NCBI GenBank assembly: GCA_003342815.1
Contig: PTEX01000138.1
Coordinates: 62,001-126,000, forward strand
DNA length: 64,000 nucleotides
Reading direction: 5' to 3'
From: Eudromia elegans
Lineage: Eukaryota; Chordata; Aves; Tinamiformes; Tinamidae
Under the pieces are notes generated by a model. That model did not search any database. It was not told where the DNA came from and saw only the letters and a list, made by a program, of their open reading frames with translations. The translations under genes were made by a program, and so were the position numbers. Below are positions 21,501-34,438 of this stretch, one piece after another (positions within the stretch are counted from its first letter, which is position 1; each line of letters begins with the position of its first letter).

Positions 21501-24500
21501 CCTGTTGGTTGCTGCTGGACCAAGCTAGGCTGCAAAGCAGCAGAAGTGCTAAGAGAACCTGGAAGGAGCTGTCCTGGGGCCCAGCAGCCACGCTGCCTTC
21601 TTCAAAGGATGCGGCTGGAGCAGCGGGCGCCTGTGATGCTACGAGCAGCATTTCAAAACCACTCCAAATCCTCTGCTGCCCAAAGCTTTCTACAGACAAA
21701 ACCTGCTATTTACCATTTCTCTTCATATCTCTCCTTTTCCCTCCTTATCAAAAAATATATTTATATATATACTCATATATATATATCAATCACTTCCCAG
21801 ATAGGTCTTCAATAATGTTTTTAAATGGGGCATCTCTCCAAATACTTCTATGTTTAGCGATGAGAAATCAGATACATAGCTAAAGCACAGCGGCCTCGCT
21901 GCGTCTTTCCTATCACTTCCTCTATCAAAACGTAAGCAGAGGAAGTACAAAGTCACTGACAGAGCCCCAAAGCATTGAAATAAAAGCAGTGAGGTCGGGT
22001 ATTTCACTTCACATCTGAATTTTCCCCTCAAAAAACAGAAAATTATTTCAGGATCTCATTAAATTTTAAATATCCACTGCCCCAATCCAGATTTTTTTTT
22101 CTGTTCTCCTTCCAGGCTATAAATGAACTGTTCTGGGTCTTCCCAATACCCTCACCAAAGGCAGCCTCACTATTGAAGTTACACTTCTCTAGCCTCATAG
22201 GTTTCCATCGAGTTCCAGCAAGTTTAGGCACCTTTTACAGCCCTTGTGCACACCCAGTTCTCATGGACCCCTCAGAAAGTCACCTCATAACTGGCAGGGC
22301 TACCCAGGACAGTGCCGAGGACTCCTGGCATGAGGACTGCTTTAGTTTAATGTCATTATAAAGTGGCATGGGTCTAAGCTACATCACGAGGACTGCGCGA
22401 GGGGCTCTCCTGCCAGGGGCTGAGCTCTACCTGTACAGCGGAAATATGCATTTCAGGTTAACAACTGATATTTATGAGTCTAGAAATACCATTAGCTACT
22501 ATGGTGATGCAAATTGATTTCATAGTCGTTTTGAAACAAATTTCCAACTCTGCAGGATTTTGTACATGACTGTAGGCACTCAATTTACAATATCCCCTCC
22601 CACAGCTATATAAACAACTGTACATGGTAATTTAGCTGCAGAAACTACCAAAAACAAGAAAGGTCAATGTTTCCACATTTATTTAAGTCCTCCTGTCTTG
22701 CATTAAGGTTGCTAGCTGCTTGTTATTCTGCTGAGCGATCAGCAGAGATGTCCAAAATGAGATCAAAGGACACAGCACAGTCAAAAAAAGAACCCATCTC
22801 TGCGTTTTAGGTAGTTCCTGCCCCACTCTCTCCATTTCACTGTCAGCCTCTTCTGTTATTTATTAAACAGATTTCATGAGCAATTTCTTATTCATATTGC
22901 ATCTCATGAATATATAACATACCCAGACAATAAACGCACAGCAGTTGCTATATACTGGCATGAAAAGTCTACCAAGAAAGTAAACCTTTTTTGTTCCCCT
23001 TATAATTGCATGTTCTCACCACCCATGCCTCGGGAACCATCTCAGAAAGCACAGCACACCATAGCCACAGACAACTTTTCCAAGTTGGATTCTTTCTGCA
23101 TTATCACTGGCACTGTCCTTTAAATATCCTTTTTTTGGGGTTTCTGTTGCTTAATGATGTTTCTTGTTTTCCATCTGCCTGTCCACATGAAAAGGGGAGA
23201 GTTCTTACTCACAGCTGCTGTGAAGTTAGAAAAAGCCTCTGAAAAAGCCTCACGCTGAACACATGTTTTCTGACTTGACCTCTTCTCTAGGGAGATACAA
23301 ACTATATCCTGTTTAAAGACTAGCTCCTTCCATGATTTGAAAATGTCACCCAAGAGAACAGTCAAAAATATGAAGCCTGAGGCAGAAAGCGTTTTGCAGG
23401 ACTGCAGACAGAATGCAGACAAAACTTTCAAAAACAGCTCCGAATTAAAAAGCTCCTGGGATTTTGAGTACAATGCAGATTTCCAAATCCCATTTAGGGG
23501 TAAGGCTCCAAATTCTGGTCCCTCTCCCAGTGTAATTACACAGTGGAATCTGAAAATTGTGTGCATCTCCTCAAAACCAGTGTGTCCCATAGAGTCATGG
23601 GCTTGTAGGAAGGTAAGGAGAAGGGTGTCTGGAGGCACGGGAGGGGACAGGCAGGCGCACAGAGCACCTGTAGAGCACATGGTCACAGCTCGCGCAACGT
23701 AGACTTCGGAGGGTCACAGAACAGGGGACAACACCACATTCACACATCTCTATCTGCAAATCCAGAACAGCACAGATGAACTCCCAGGGGATATCTGGGG
23801 AGGTCTCTGCCTACTGCCTCCTCTGTAAGTATCACGACCATTAGACGCCCAGGACATTTCAGATAATGATGGCTGCAGATGATGGCTCATCCACCCAGCA
23901 GATTACTATTATTAACGGCTTCTAGTACAATTCTAAATGAAATTGAGTGCACTGGTTTTGACCTAACAGGACCTAAATGGCTCCGTTTGAATTTACAGCA
24001 AAAAGCACTTTCTTTCCCTATGGAATAATACAATTGAGATCAGCTGGAATACTTGTGTAGTAGCTCTCTATTTATTGGAATGTGTCTGACCACAAACCAT
24101 CTTTCTCAAAGGAACTTTAAATCCCAGAATGGTGCTTAAAAGCTTCATCTTCCTGAATTTAAATTTGATTTTCTCTCCCCTCTATCACCTGTGAGGATAG
24201 ATATAGGCTGAAAATTGAGAAATACAGTATAAGTTTGAGAGGAAAAAAAATAAAAGACACTAAAAGCCTACACTGGCTATGTAAATTCATAAATTAACTC
24301 AAAATTTGTGAAGTTAGAAAAACATTCTCTTCATAGTCACAGTTATGTATATAGAGGAAAAACAAACACACTTCCCACCTATGCTCTATGGCAATTAATG
24401 CATTTCTACATTAATTGAATTGGGAGCCATGCAATAAATCCTGCAGCTAACGGACAAAAACCCCATTGCTGGTTCCCTTTTTGAGCAACCCAACAGCCAT

Positions 24501-24550
24501 TTGGCTGGATCATTTTCCTCTAAGGCTCGTGAACACCATGGACAACTCAC
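18513..24550. other. non-coding stretch with AT-rich simple repeats
   Basis: An AT-rich microsatellite (tatata-type) lies at about 21750-21789. A 188-codon minus-strand frame at 23686-23120 is the longest gap-free frame in the window but lacks a supported exon structure. Otherwise nothing is recognised. Confidence 0.4.
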
Positions 24551-24648
24551 CTGTTCGAAGTCGTTCCTCATACTTACCTGCTGCAGCCTGTTATGGTGCC
24601 TACACTGCTTTGTTAATGCAGGTTCACAAATTACAGCTCAGGAGCCCA
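24551..24648 (-). ncRNA. candidate non-coding exon with two donors
   Basis: On minus, an excellent acceptor (catctctgtttctgttag) is followed after 71 bases by a perfect donor (gctgcag|gtaagt at 24578), and 27 bases later by another (cgaacag|gtgagt at 24551). All three frames contain stops, so if it is used it belongs to a 5' UTR or a long non-coding RNA. It lies about 2.4 kb downstream, on the minus strand, of the CpG island at 26.2-27.7 kb, which could be its promoter. Confidence 0.35.
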
Positions 24649-26229
24649 CTAACAGAAACAGAGATGAAAGAGACTTCATCTAACAAGATTTTGTGATGAG
24701 ATCACCAAAACCTACAGAAAAAAAGACAGAAAAAGTCTTCATCAAAAAATCTAACTAAGTCTTCTTTGATACAATCAGGTTAACTATTGCAACTCAAGGT
24801 AAAACAGACCTGATAATTTAGGTAAAATGGATGTCCCTGTCTACAGCATTGGAACTCAGTGTAATGAGCAACAGCATACGGAGAAATTAGCAACCTCACC
24901 AATAATCCACAACCACATGAGGTAATCAATAACGCACGATGATCAGTTACATAGCAGTAGTGAAGTGTAGGATCCACTGCAATAAGCAAACAACCAGCGA
25001 CTGAGCGTATGTAACTCTTTAGGTTCGAGGATCACTGAACTTTTCAAAACAGCAAATACACCAAACACATAGTGCACAGCAAACATGCACAAAAAGGGCC
25101 TAAAGGGGTACACCAACAACATTCCTATTTGTATCAAAGTAATGCCAAAGGCACCTATTGTTATAACTGGATATTTACTTTTTATTAGAGAAGACATGAT
25201 GTCCACAATATTGAGAATTTGACAATATCATTTGACAGCACGTTAGAAATGCTGTCTCTGTCCAGACAATTCTTATCTGTGGGCTTACTAGATCCCTTTC
25301 TGGATCCACCATCCTAAACACACTCCACGTGCTGAATTTTCCAAGGTCCTACTTCTAATTAGGAGACTTCTGTAACAAAGCAACTCATATGGCAAGCAGA
25401 GGGAAGTGAAAAGCCAAGCTGCTCTCCCTAGATGCCTGCAGAATTAATCTATTCCTGAAAATACCAAGCAGTTATAGGAACAGCATGGACTAACCCCATC
25501 TAGATGGGTTTTCTGAGAAGAGCCACATCATGCATAAGCCCTGTTTTCACAAAGATTTTTTTGCTGCAAGCAAACAAAATGTCAGTGCCAGATCTGAGCC
25601 TGCTGGGTGCGGGTTCTCCTCCCTCTGCCTCTTTAGCAGCGACTGACACATTTCCCGAGGAGCCCAGCGGCTCTGCTGGATGCTGCTGCTGCTTCGGCTT
25701 CACCACGCTCGTGGCAAAGGTGCTCGTGTTCTCAGCCCAAGACTTTCTGCTGTTCAACACAGTAACACCACCCTGCACTGATACACAAGACAGAACGAGC
25801 TAAAACACCAGATTAGTCCCTTCCTGTTGTCAATTACTATCTAAGAGATGGGGAAAAAACACACAGTGACAGCTCTGAAATAGGTCAGTGTGTAACAATA
25901 ATCAGTTTTGCCCTGTCAAGTCAGGTTCTGGGAGAAAGAAGAGAATTTTTAGGCTCTGTACCAACACTGTCAAGAGAAAAGAACCAAGCCATGAGGTCAT
26001 GCCTGGCTATTGCCCTCAGAAGCAAAGACTGCAGGTTTGCAGAGAACAGGAAAGCCATCTACCGAGAACTACCCAAAAAGAGAACGTTTCTAATAATTGA
26101 ACGAAACCAGGAGCTAAACCAAAGACAGCTCTGAAAGCACAAAAAGAGCAATGGGAAGGAAAAGCAGAGTTACCCTTGGCAGCCCGAGGCAGCAAAGATT
26201 GGGCGATGCAAGACGGAGCCCATGTCCGT
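24649..26229. other. non-coding stretch, nothing recognised
   Basis: AT-rich sequence rising in GC content toward the island on its right. No exon or repeat is supported. Confidence 0.4.
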
Positions 26230-27679
26230 GCAAGGAGCGGAGCTGCTGTGAGGTGCCGGCGTCGGGTTGGAGAGCGACAGGGAACTGCCGAGCGCAGAGG
26301 GGGGACGGAACCGAACTAGAGGATGAGAACCAGAAGGCTCCGACCGGCTGCTCAGGTGTGCTAGAAACCAAGGCAAGAGCCAGCACCGGTGTCATCACGG
26401 GGTACGCGGAAGGAGCGGGGATATCCAGCCCTGGCTTCATGCAGGCAGCACTGCCCTCCTGGACCCAAATTGCCCTCCTCCTCCCACCGAGCAGCTAAGC
26501 TCGCCCGTTCCTCAGCTCTGGATTTCAAGATCTTCCAGTCTCTCAGACCTAGCACATCAACGTGGGCCTGCCAAGTCCATCAGGGGCCCCAGGAGCTGCC
26601 ATCTCTCGATTTTCCCCTCCCTTTCCCTCTCACTTCCCCGAGTCCCCAAGCAGGTTCGGGCCCGGGCAGCCCTCGCCCGTCCCCTCGCAGGGCAGACTCT
26701 ACCGCAGCACCCCGTGGCCCAGGGCTTTAGCAGGTGCCACCACCCCGTCCTGCCTGGGCCCTTCAGGCCGAGTTTCCTCGCAAGGAGCAGCAGGCCGGTT
26801 ACGGAGCTGCCCCACACACGCCGCTTGCTGCGGAGCTGAGTGGGGGGACCTCAGCGCTGTAGACTGGAAGGGAGAACAGGGGAATTGGACGGGGCAGGAG
26901 AACAACTTGATCCGGCCCGGCAAGTTCTTCCCAAACAAACAAGAACGACACCTCGTGCGCGCGGCGACACCCGCGGCGCGGCGCCGGCCCCGCCACNNNN
27001 NNNNNNNNNNNNNNNNNNNNNNNNNNNNNNNNNNNNNNNNNNNNNNNNNNNNNNNNNNNNNNNNNNNNNNNNNNNNNNNNNNNNNNNNNNNNNNNNNNNN
27101 NNNNNNNNNNNNNNNNNNNNNNNNNNNNNNNNNNNNNNNNNNNNNNNNNNNNNNNNNNNNNNNNNNNNNNNNNNNNNNNNNNNNNNNNNNNNNNNNNNNN
27201 NNNNNNNNNNNNNNNNNNNNNNNNNNNNNNNNNNNNNNNNNNNNNNNNNNNNNNNNNNNNNNNNNNNNNNNNNNNNNNNNNNNNNNNNNNNNNNNNNNNN
27301 NNNNNNNNNNNNNNNNNNNNNNNNNNNNNNNNNNNNNNNNNNNNNNNNNNNNNNNNNNNNNNNNNNNNNNNGCAGCCGCCTCCGCCGGGGACGCTGCCCC
27401 GCGGCGCTCTCGGTGCCCAGCGCGGGTTCGTAGCGCGCTGGGGAGGCGGGACGGGGCGCGCGGTGCCCTCCGCGGGGACCGCGCGGAGCCCGGGGCCAGC
27501 GCGGCCGTAACGCGGTGAGAGCGGGGCGGGTTCCGCTGCCTCCCGTGCCCTGCGCCCGCGGGGACGGGCGCTGAGAACGGGGCACACAACGCGGAGCGAA
27601 CGCGGCGGGTGCGGGTGAAACACCGGGCGAGGGACACGGGGCGGCCGGGGGAGCCACGCCGGAGGGCGCGTCGTTAGGT
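26230..27679. promoter_or_regulatory. major CpG island with assembly gap, probable promoter
   Basis: CpG content climbs from about 26.23 kb and is extreme on both sides of the gap (for example gccgcctccgccggggacg at 27375). It falls abruptly at about 27.68 kb into AT-rich sequence. A plus-strand donor-like site (taacgcg|gtgaga) lies at about 27514. The island is the best promoter candidate in the window and could serve either strand. Any first exon is probably partly hidden in the gap. Frames across the gap are artefacts. Confidence 0.75.
26997..27371. other. assembly gap (375 N)
   Basis: An unbroken run of N sits inside the most GC-rich part of the island, consistent with sequence that failed to read through. 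Confidence 0.99.
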
Positions 27680-27687
27680 ATTTGCAT
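27680..27687 (+). promoter_or_regulatory. octamer motif ATTTGCAT
   Basis: An exact octamer, the known binding site of POU-family factors, sits just outside the right edge of the CpG island. An 8-base match occurs by chance every few tens of kilobases, so its position is the only reason to note it. Confidence 0.25.
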
Positions 27688-30600
27688 GGTTAATAAATAA
27701 AATGGATGCATTTTTTACTTAAAAGCAACTAAATGCTTTAAAGCAGCTCCTCAGAGGGCCGATTGATTAGCATCTCCTTTCAGGAGTTACTTACTGACTA
27801 AAGTTCGGTAATATTTTCATTACATCTCAGTCTGAATTGCCTGACCTAGAAAGAGCCTGTTCCATTTTTCTCCCTGTGCATTTCAGTGGGAAATTAGGAG
27901 ATAACAGTTTTTTTTCCTTAAAAAAAAAAGGGCACTTTTCAAATACCCGATACGCTGAGGCAGTTGTACAGACACTAACGTTCTGTGAGAAGTTTGAGCC
28001 CGAAAGCAGGAAGCAACGCAGAGGTTAAAGCCAGAGCGATGTTCAGATAGCTTTAGTCCAGCCCGTGCTACAGGGAAAATCAGATAAGATGTGGTCTTGA
28101 CCCCGCCATATCTCCGGTCAAGTTAACACATCTCTTCTACGGACAGCTTGGAGCGGAGCGGGGCCGCTGCTGTCCTTGCGTGCACTCTCTCTTCTCTTCT
28201 CCTGTTAACGCTCGTGTTCTCATGTGGATGCACCTGCCTTCAGCACCACCCGGTCGCTGCTGGGCTCTTCATCACTACATAAAACACCTCAAGAAACAAG
28301 AGCTGTTCTGCTCTGGAGCACTGCCACACGGTCAGCCCTCCACACCAGCCAGGAACACTACCCGGAAAACACAGATCCACTGCTGTTGTCAAGACCAAGG
28401 CACGGCACCCGCACTCCTACAAGGGACATACCTCTTTCTTCCTCCCGAGGAGCAAGGGCTCCTTCTGGAGCTTGAGCAAGTCAGCCACCCATGGCACAGG
28501 AGCTCCAGCTCTGCTTTTCTCAGCCCTGTTATTTCCTGCAGCTGCCGTGTTGACAGCTGCTTGTTATTTGTTAATCAAGGTAACTCTTTCTTTGCTGGAG
28601 AGCTATCTCAACCTCACCACTTTGTGAGTAGGAGTTAAAGGATACTAGGAAGGATTCACCTTCTGCTTGTTGTTCCCACCATACAGTATCTGGGCAACTC
28701 TAATTGGGAACTAGTTATTTAATAATTGACCACTTAGGCTGGGGATCAGCTGAAGAGCTTCAGAGATCTGCACAGAACCAGTAGCTGTCACTTTTCCTGA
28801 CCAGTATTTTGAAGGGACCGAGAGACATTTTTGGTACACAGAACAGTTGGGGAAACCAAACCTCGCTAGGTAAGGCTGCAGTTTTTGATCTGCTCAAGTC
28901 TCTCACAGAACTGAGATACACGTAATTTTTGGTCAGGCCTTCATATCTCGAAGTCTGCTTAGCTGATGAAGAAATAGGGTCCTCAAGCACTTGTCTTCTG
29001 GGTTGGCACATGCTTTTAACACACGCGTTGTGCGAAAGCTAGAAAGAAAAGGATTGAATAATAACAGTGTTCTTCATCTGAGGCGTGGCAGTGACGTTAG
29101 ACTGAATAGTAATTCAAAAGAATCAAAATGCATCTCCACCTAGCAGAGTAAAAAAAAGTGGAGTAGGCAAAGACTGAGCTGCTCAGGTGAGGCTGCCTGC
29201 TTAGCTTGCAGATCCCTTCTCCATATTTTTTATCCTCAGTGAATAAAAGGAACAAATGTACTACAAGTCATATTTAATAAAAGGGCAGATGAGGAAATCC
29301 TCTGAACAAGAGCGTGGTGTTGGAGCCCTCATTATCAGGGTAATTGCATGCACTGGAGCAGTAGCTGGTGTCACATGTAAGATGAGATTTTGTTTTCTAC
29401 ACAAGTGCAGAATTGGCACAGCAGCCCGATCAGAGCAATCACTTAAGTTCCTGCTGGAAATGTTTTTCATTTGCAAATCAGCAGACAAATTCACCAGATG
29501 TTTCGAGTGGAGTGGCCAGAAGATATATTGACTACAGTCTGATCATTCCGGAGATTCTCCACCTTCTTCCAATGTCAGCCTGTGCTGTCAGTTTGATTGT
29601 CAGCAGTGGGAGTTCTTCAAATGACATGCTGCATCCTATTTTCCCTGAGAATTTCTTTTAACAGTTCATTACCTTGTCTAACCTGTGTTGTCAAACATAG
29701 GCAGCAGTTCTCTGGGATATCTTTTTATTCCTCGAAGTCAGGGGAGAAAAAGTTTGGCTAAAAAGAGAAGGAACTTCAAATGTCAGAAGTCACAGGGCTG
29801 TGGATGAGGCATCTGACCCCGTGAGGAGTGAGGCTGTGAGTGACGGGAGGAGGGAGAGCTGCAGAAGTCGTGAAGAAATGGGCTGTGATTTCAGTGACAC
29901 AGTGAGGACTGAGGTTTTCGTTACTCTAGTGCCTATTTCCACGCTTACAGCCACACTTCCTTCGTTGTAGCAATTCCATCTCAGCTTTGAGTTCTTTAAT
30001 CCGTGCTCGTGGAGCCTCCCACGTGAACCTCACCCCTCTGCTCCTCGGCACATCCGTCACTCCCGCTCGGCTCCCATCCATCACCCTCTGTTTGTGGCTG
30101 CGGTGCCGTCCATCACTGCAGCGCTGCCCCCGTGCATCAGCCCTTCCTCCTCATCGTTCAGTCATCTCCTTCAAACGTCCTTCCACCAGGATAGATTTGA
30201 GACGCTGTAATGCACATTAGTGACAATTTGATACGTGTCCCTAATTTGTGCCTGTGCTGGTTGCTTTATATATGGTTTAGGCTACGTGCTCTTGCCAGTA
30301 ATCATTGCAAGCATGCTCCCTAGGTCAGTGGGGTTGTGTTGTTGCGTTCCTCAGCCCTAGGTTAATTACTCATTACTTGTGGATAGATGTCGTTGGAAGG
30401 GAGGCACTTGGACTAGTGGGAGCCCAGGCAGCACCACCCACCTCGGGTCTCCCTGGTGCCACTGCTTGGGGCACAAATAGTGCAGACCGGAGCACCCTCT
30501 GAAGTGTTTTCAGGCACTGCCGTCACTGGACGCCGCAGGCGGGCTCTGTCTGTCCCCATGCCGACTGCCTGGCTCGGTCGCGGTGCCGAGGAGCCGGAGG

Positions 30601-33600
30601 CGCAGAGGACTCGCCCTGGGGGTGAGGCTGCAGCTGAATCGTGGGGATCCAGGCGATGGTCCCTCCAGTTGGGCTGTGCTCCATGAGCCCCTCTCTGGCC
30701 CACGCCGGAGGGCAGCGGCTCTGCCCCTCGGAGCCAACGAACACTTCCCTGGTTAGCCTGAGGCAGCGTGAGGGAAACGGCTCCGGCTCCGGCGTCAGGA
30801 GCCTGCGCCCCCATGGCCGGGTGTGTGAGTGCTCACCCGGGCGGGCAGAAGGCCGGTTCAGGTTCCTCACAGGAAAAGGGAAAGCGAGAATGGGATTCAA
30901 CTTCTCGGCCTCAGGCACGCCTCGTTCTCAAGCTTCTCGTCCAAGACTTTTCCCAGACTTTCTTCCCTCCTCTGTGCTTGTCGATGGACTAGGTGGTGTT
31001 CCAGGCTGCCTCGACAGTGCCTGCCTGCCTTCTGCTTCCTAGGAAGGCAAAAAAAGGAAAGGAAAAAGGAGATTTAGTTTGTAACCGAGATGAAAAATCA
31101 GTTCCTTAGTGGTAATGCGTGTCCACGTTACACTATTAGAGCGGGACGTGCCGAGTTTTGTGCCCAGAGGGGAGTGTGGGCAGCGCTCGTGTGCTCGGTG
31201 AGAAAGCTCAATATACCCAGATCATCACAGGACTGGATTTGGTTTTGTCTCGGCCATGAAAAGCCTGGTATTTGGGAGATTGCATGGTTACAGGTGTTAC
31301 TGAGGATCTCACAGACCAGTCACGCTACTTTCCCACAAGAAATGGACCTGCATGTGACATGCAGCAGCTCTCCGGAATAGTATAGGGAAAATCAAAAAGT
31401 GTCTCTTGTTTTGGAGAACTGTTTAAATTGGGTCCAAATCCTTTTCCCCCAAGATTAATTTATAACTATCTATGCTGTTTCAGTTTGAAAAGTGAAGAGA
31501 CCAAATCAGCAGGGGAACAGTCCAACAACTTGTTTATAGATTATTTTGCTTTTGTGTTGTCAAGGCAATTTCTTCCTTCTCAGTTCTGATGTCTCTTACC
31601 ATTGTAGGCATCCAATAAAAACGAAAGCTTGTTTAAGGAAAAGATTTGCATACTGAATGTGTCCCCATTATCCTCCCACAGGTTCTGGGATGAGATCCTC
31701 CCCTCAGCTAGATGAAAAATAATTGTTTCTTGAGTTTATCAAAATCTAAGTGTGATGGTGTGCCTGTTAGGGTCCTTAGTTAAGCTTTCACATGCTCTTG
31801 GCTTCACATATAAATGCCAGTTAACTAATCCTGCAGTAATACCACAAATCCAGTGAACACCAATGGCCATTTATTCACTTTCTTAAATGTAAGTAGCGTA
31901 TCTGAACTCTCTCTGTGGTTTGCATAACATAATCAATAGTGTGGTTATCAAATGCAAACTCTTGATCCTTCTTAAAGTGCAGCCATGTTTCTACGGTGAT
32001 GGAAGTTGATCGTGCACGTTATAGAACAGGGCATCCGAGCACCATACAGGTGAATGTCCTTGGGTACTGCTCCCAGTGGCCAGTGCTTATTGCATACAGG
32101 TAAAACTAACTCACTGGGAAGCACGTACTTGCAGAATAGAACTTTCTGATTTAGTAAGTGTGGATTTCAAGGTATCACATGTAGCAAAATTATTGATAAC
32201 TACTGAAAAAATAGCAGAGACAGAGTGAAAAGCAGTGACCTAAATGCAGTGTTCTTAAGAGAAGCTCTTGCAGTGCTCTCCCACTAATAGGGCGATTTTA
32301 CAAAACCCGGGGTTAACCATGTACCTCTTTCTTTATGCCTTAGAACCAAACAGGCTTAGCCGTTGTAATGTTGAACAGAGCAGAGCATCAGCGCGCTGAC
32401 CGAGGAGGCAGGAGCTGGAGTGACGGGACAGCCCCTGGAAAAGGCGTTCCACAGAGGCAGGCAAGCCCAACCAAGGACGGGCTTGCTGATAGCTGGATGG
32501 CAATACACAGCGGCGTATTTTACAGCATGAGAAGCCAAGATAATCGGGGAGGCAGCTTCATTGTATTCACATTTCTGATTATATTAGTGGGTTGTTAAAA
32601 AACCCCACACTTCTAAACATGTCAGTTTTGAGGCCTTGTTTCCTACAAGTTAGCACAGATTGCTGTGTATTGACTGATTAATTAGCATCAAAATTGATAA
32701 GATTTGTGTTCCGGGGGGATATCTGTAGGACAATAGAATTGTTATGAATGTTTCAGTCATATAAATTATGTTAAAATAAGATTTGTTGTGAATAAGCAGT
32801 GACAGAATGCGTTCTTTGGCATTGAAATAATTTCAGAATGTACCCTGACATTTCAACTAGATAGTTTACGAACATAACTGCAGGTGGTCACAGAAACAAT
32901 ACCAAATTAACGAGAAAATGAAACTTCTGAGGATATTTTAGATGAAGACACATATTTATAGGCTATTGTCTTACTTTCCTGGAATCATTAGTTAAGGAAA
33001 AGAAAAGCGTATCATAATTACAATATTACAATTATTACAATAGAACACTATTAGATTCCTCTTATTTTCTTGAAAATTTTAGCAGGAATGTAAAGCAGTT
33101 GAACTTTCTCTATTCAGAGTTGGAAATGAGGATGGTGTTGAAGAATGAATGCGTTTAGTAGATAGATACTTTGGAAAGATAGGTACTTTAGTAGAGTATG
33201 GTGTACTTTAAATGTAAATGGTACATTTACATTTAAATGGTAAATTTAGCCCCATCAAAGTAGAGTATTTATCAGAAGTGAGTTTACTGGAGATCAATAT
33301 CACACCTTCGCAGAGAAGTTTTGACCAGCTTATTTTTGAACATATAGATGTTTTCTAATCTATAAATGAATACATCTGTAGATATATAGCTTCCTATTTA
33401 GGGAAATGTAGGCATAGTAGACCATACATTGTCATTTTTACAGCTGCAGAAATTATTTTATAATTGCCTGTTGGTTATTTCTGGAAGCTGAGGAGGAAGG
33501 CTCCAATTTCCATGGAAAGACATCCACCGAAACTGCCTGTAGAAGTCCTGGCTCTCTGGGGAGGGCTGAAGGGAGGAATTGAGGCCAGTGGGTACAAACC

Positions 33601-34266
33601 ATTCTGCCAAAGCAAAATATCGAAGCAGAAGGCAGGACATCTGCAGGGCACCTTGACGTGGAGGTTGAGGACAGTCTGACCCATTCCACTTGCCCCTGTA
33701 CCCCCTTCCTGAGTTAGGACAGGCCCGGGACCAGAGTGGCTTTTTGGTGGGAGGAGGGATGAGGGCCAGAGCAGCCGAGGGCATTAATGACCTGCCTTGC
33801 CTGTGCCAGCCCTTGTGAGTGGCGGCCCAAGGAGAAGGGCTCGGACAGCCCCTGCTCAGCCAACCGCATGCCACACGCATCCTGTGTCCTCTCTGGAACT
33901 GACACCGTCCCGTGGGGCTCCCACAGAGAAAGAAGAAGGAAAGATGTGCCCTACTCGTTTGTCTGGGGTTTATGGCTGTCTAGGGTGACTTCGGGCAGTT
34001 GGAATAGTTTTTTAATCGTTTAGTTTTATTCCTTTAGTTTTCAGAAACATTAACTTCTGTGATGTGGAAACCTGTCTTTTTTAATTCTTTGCCTCTTCAG
34101 TCACACCGTGGTGAAGTCATTGCACAGTCTCATGATCTTGTGGTAAAGAACACTGTACAGCATGACATTGTCATCTACAAATCACCTGCAGTTTTAATCT
34201 TGTTTTTTCAAGTCACCAGACTTTTCCTAATTCAGATTCTGCAGTTAGACATTATGTTTTCTTCAG
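27688..34266. other. non-coding stretch, nothing recognised
   Basis: Mostly AT-rich, with GC-richer segments at about 30.0-30.2 and 30.4-31.0 kb carrying stop-poor frames on both strands. A short inverted repeat lies at 33207-33237 (listed separately). No exon or interspersed repeat is supported. Confidence 0.4.
33207..33237. repeat. perfect 14-bp inverted repeat with 3-base loop
   Basis: The left arm (33207-33220, tttaaatgtaaatg) is the exact reverse complement of the right arm (33224-33237), around the loop gta. The arms are AT-rich. The surrounding 100 bases also contain repeated tagtagagtat-like and aatggta words, so local duplication is the likely origin. Confidence 0.8.
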
Positions 34267-34438
34267 TACCACCAGTCTCTGTGAACAGCTTTTCCTCTAT
34301 GAATTCTTCTACCATTTATGAAGTACCTGAAAGCGATACTGTGACAGCAGAAACCTCCCAAGCTTCTCTCATCAATACGTGGAGTGTTTGTGCTTTTCAA
34401 GCACGGAGTTTCGGAAACTGTCGGGTTTCCAAGACCAG
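34267..34438 (+). CDS. candidate internal coding exon with YEVPE motif (plus-strand gene)
   Basis: A good acceptor (cattatgttttcttcag) opens a frame that starts with two completing bases, runs 56 codons and leaves at accag|gtttaag in phase 2. The peptide is Ser/Thr-rich and looks disordered, with NSSTIYEVPESDTV near its middle and a Cys/Arg-containing end. The phase matches the next plus exon at 42230, giving a Ser codon at the join. The donor is below average, and the open frame continues for 12 codons beyond it. I do not recognise the protein. The upstream exon must end in phase 1, as the one at 2801 does, or it lies in the CpG-island gap. Confidence 0.35.

Noticed and set aside
26562-27711. 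Frames of 197-318 codons across the CpG island on both strands
   Set aside because: They run through the N gap, so their length is an artefact, and GC-rich sequence is stop-poor.
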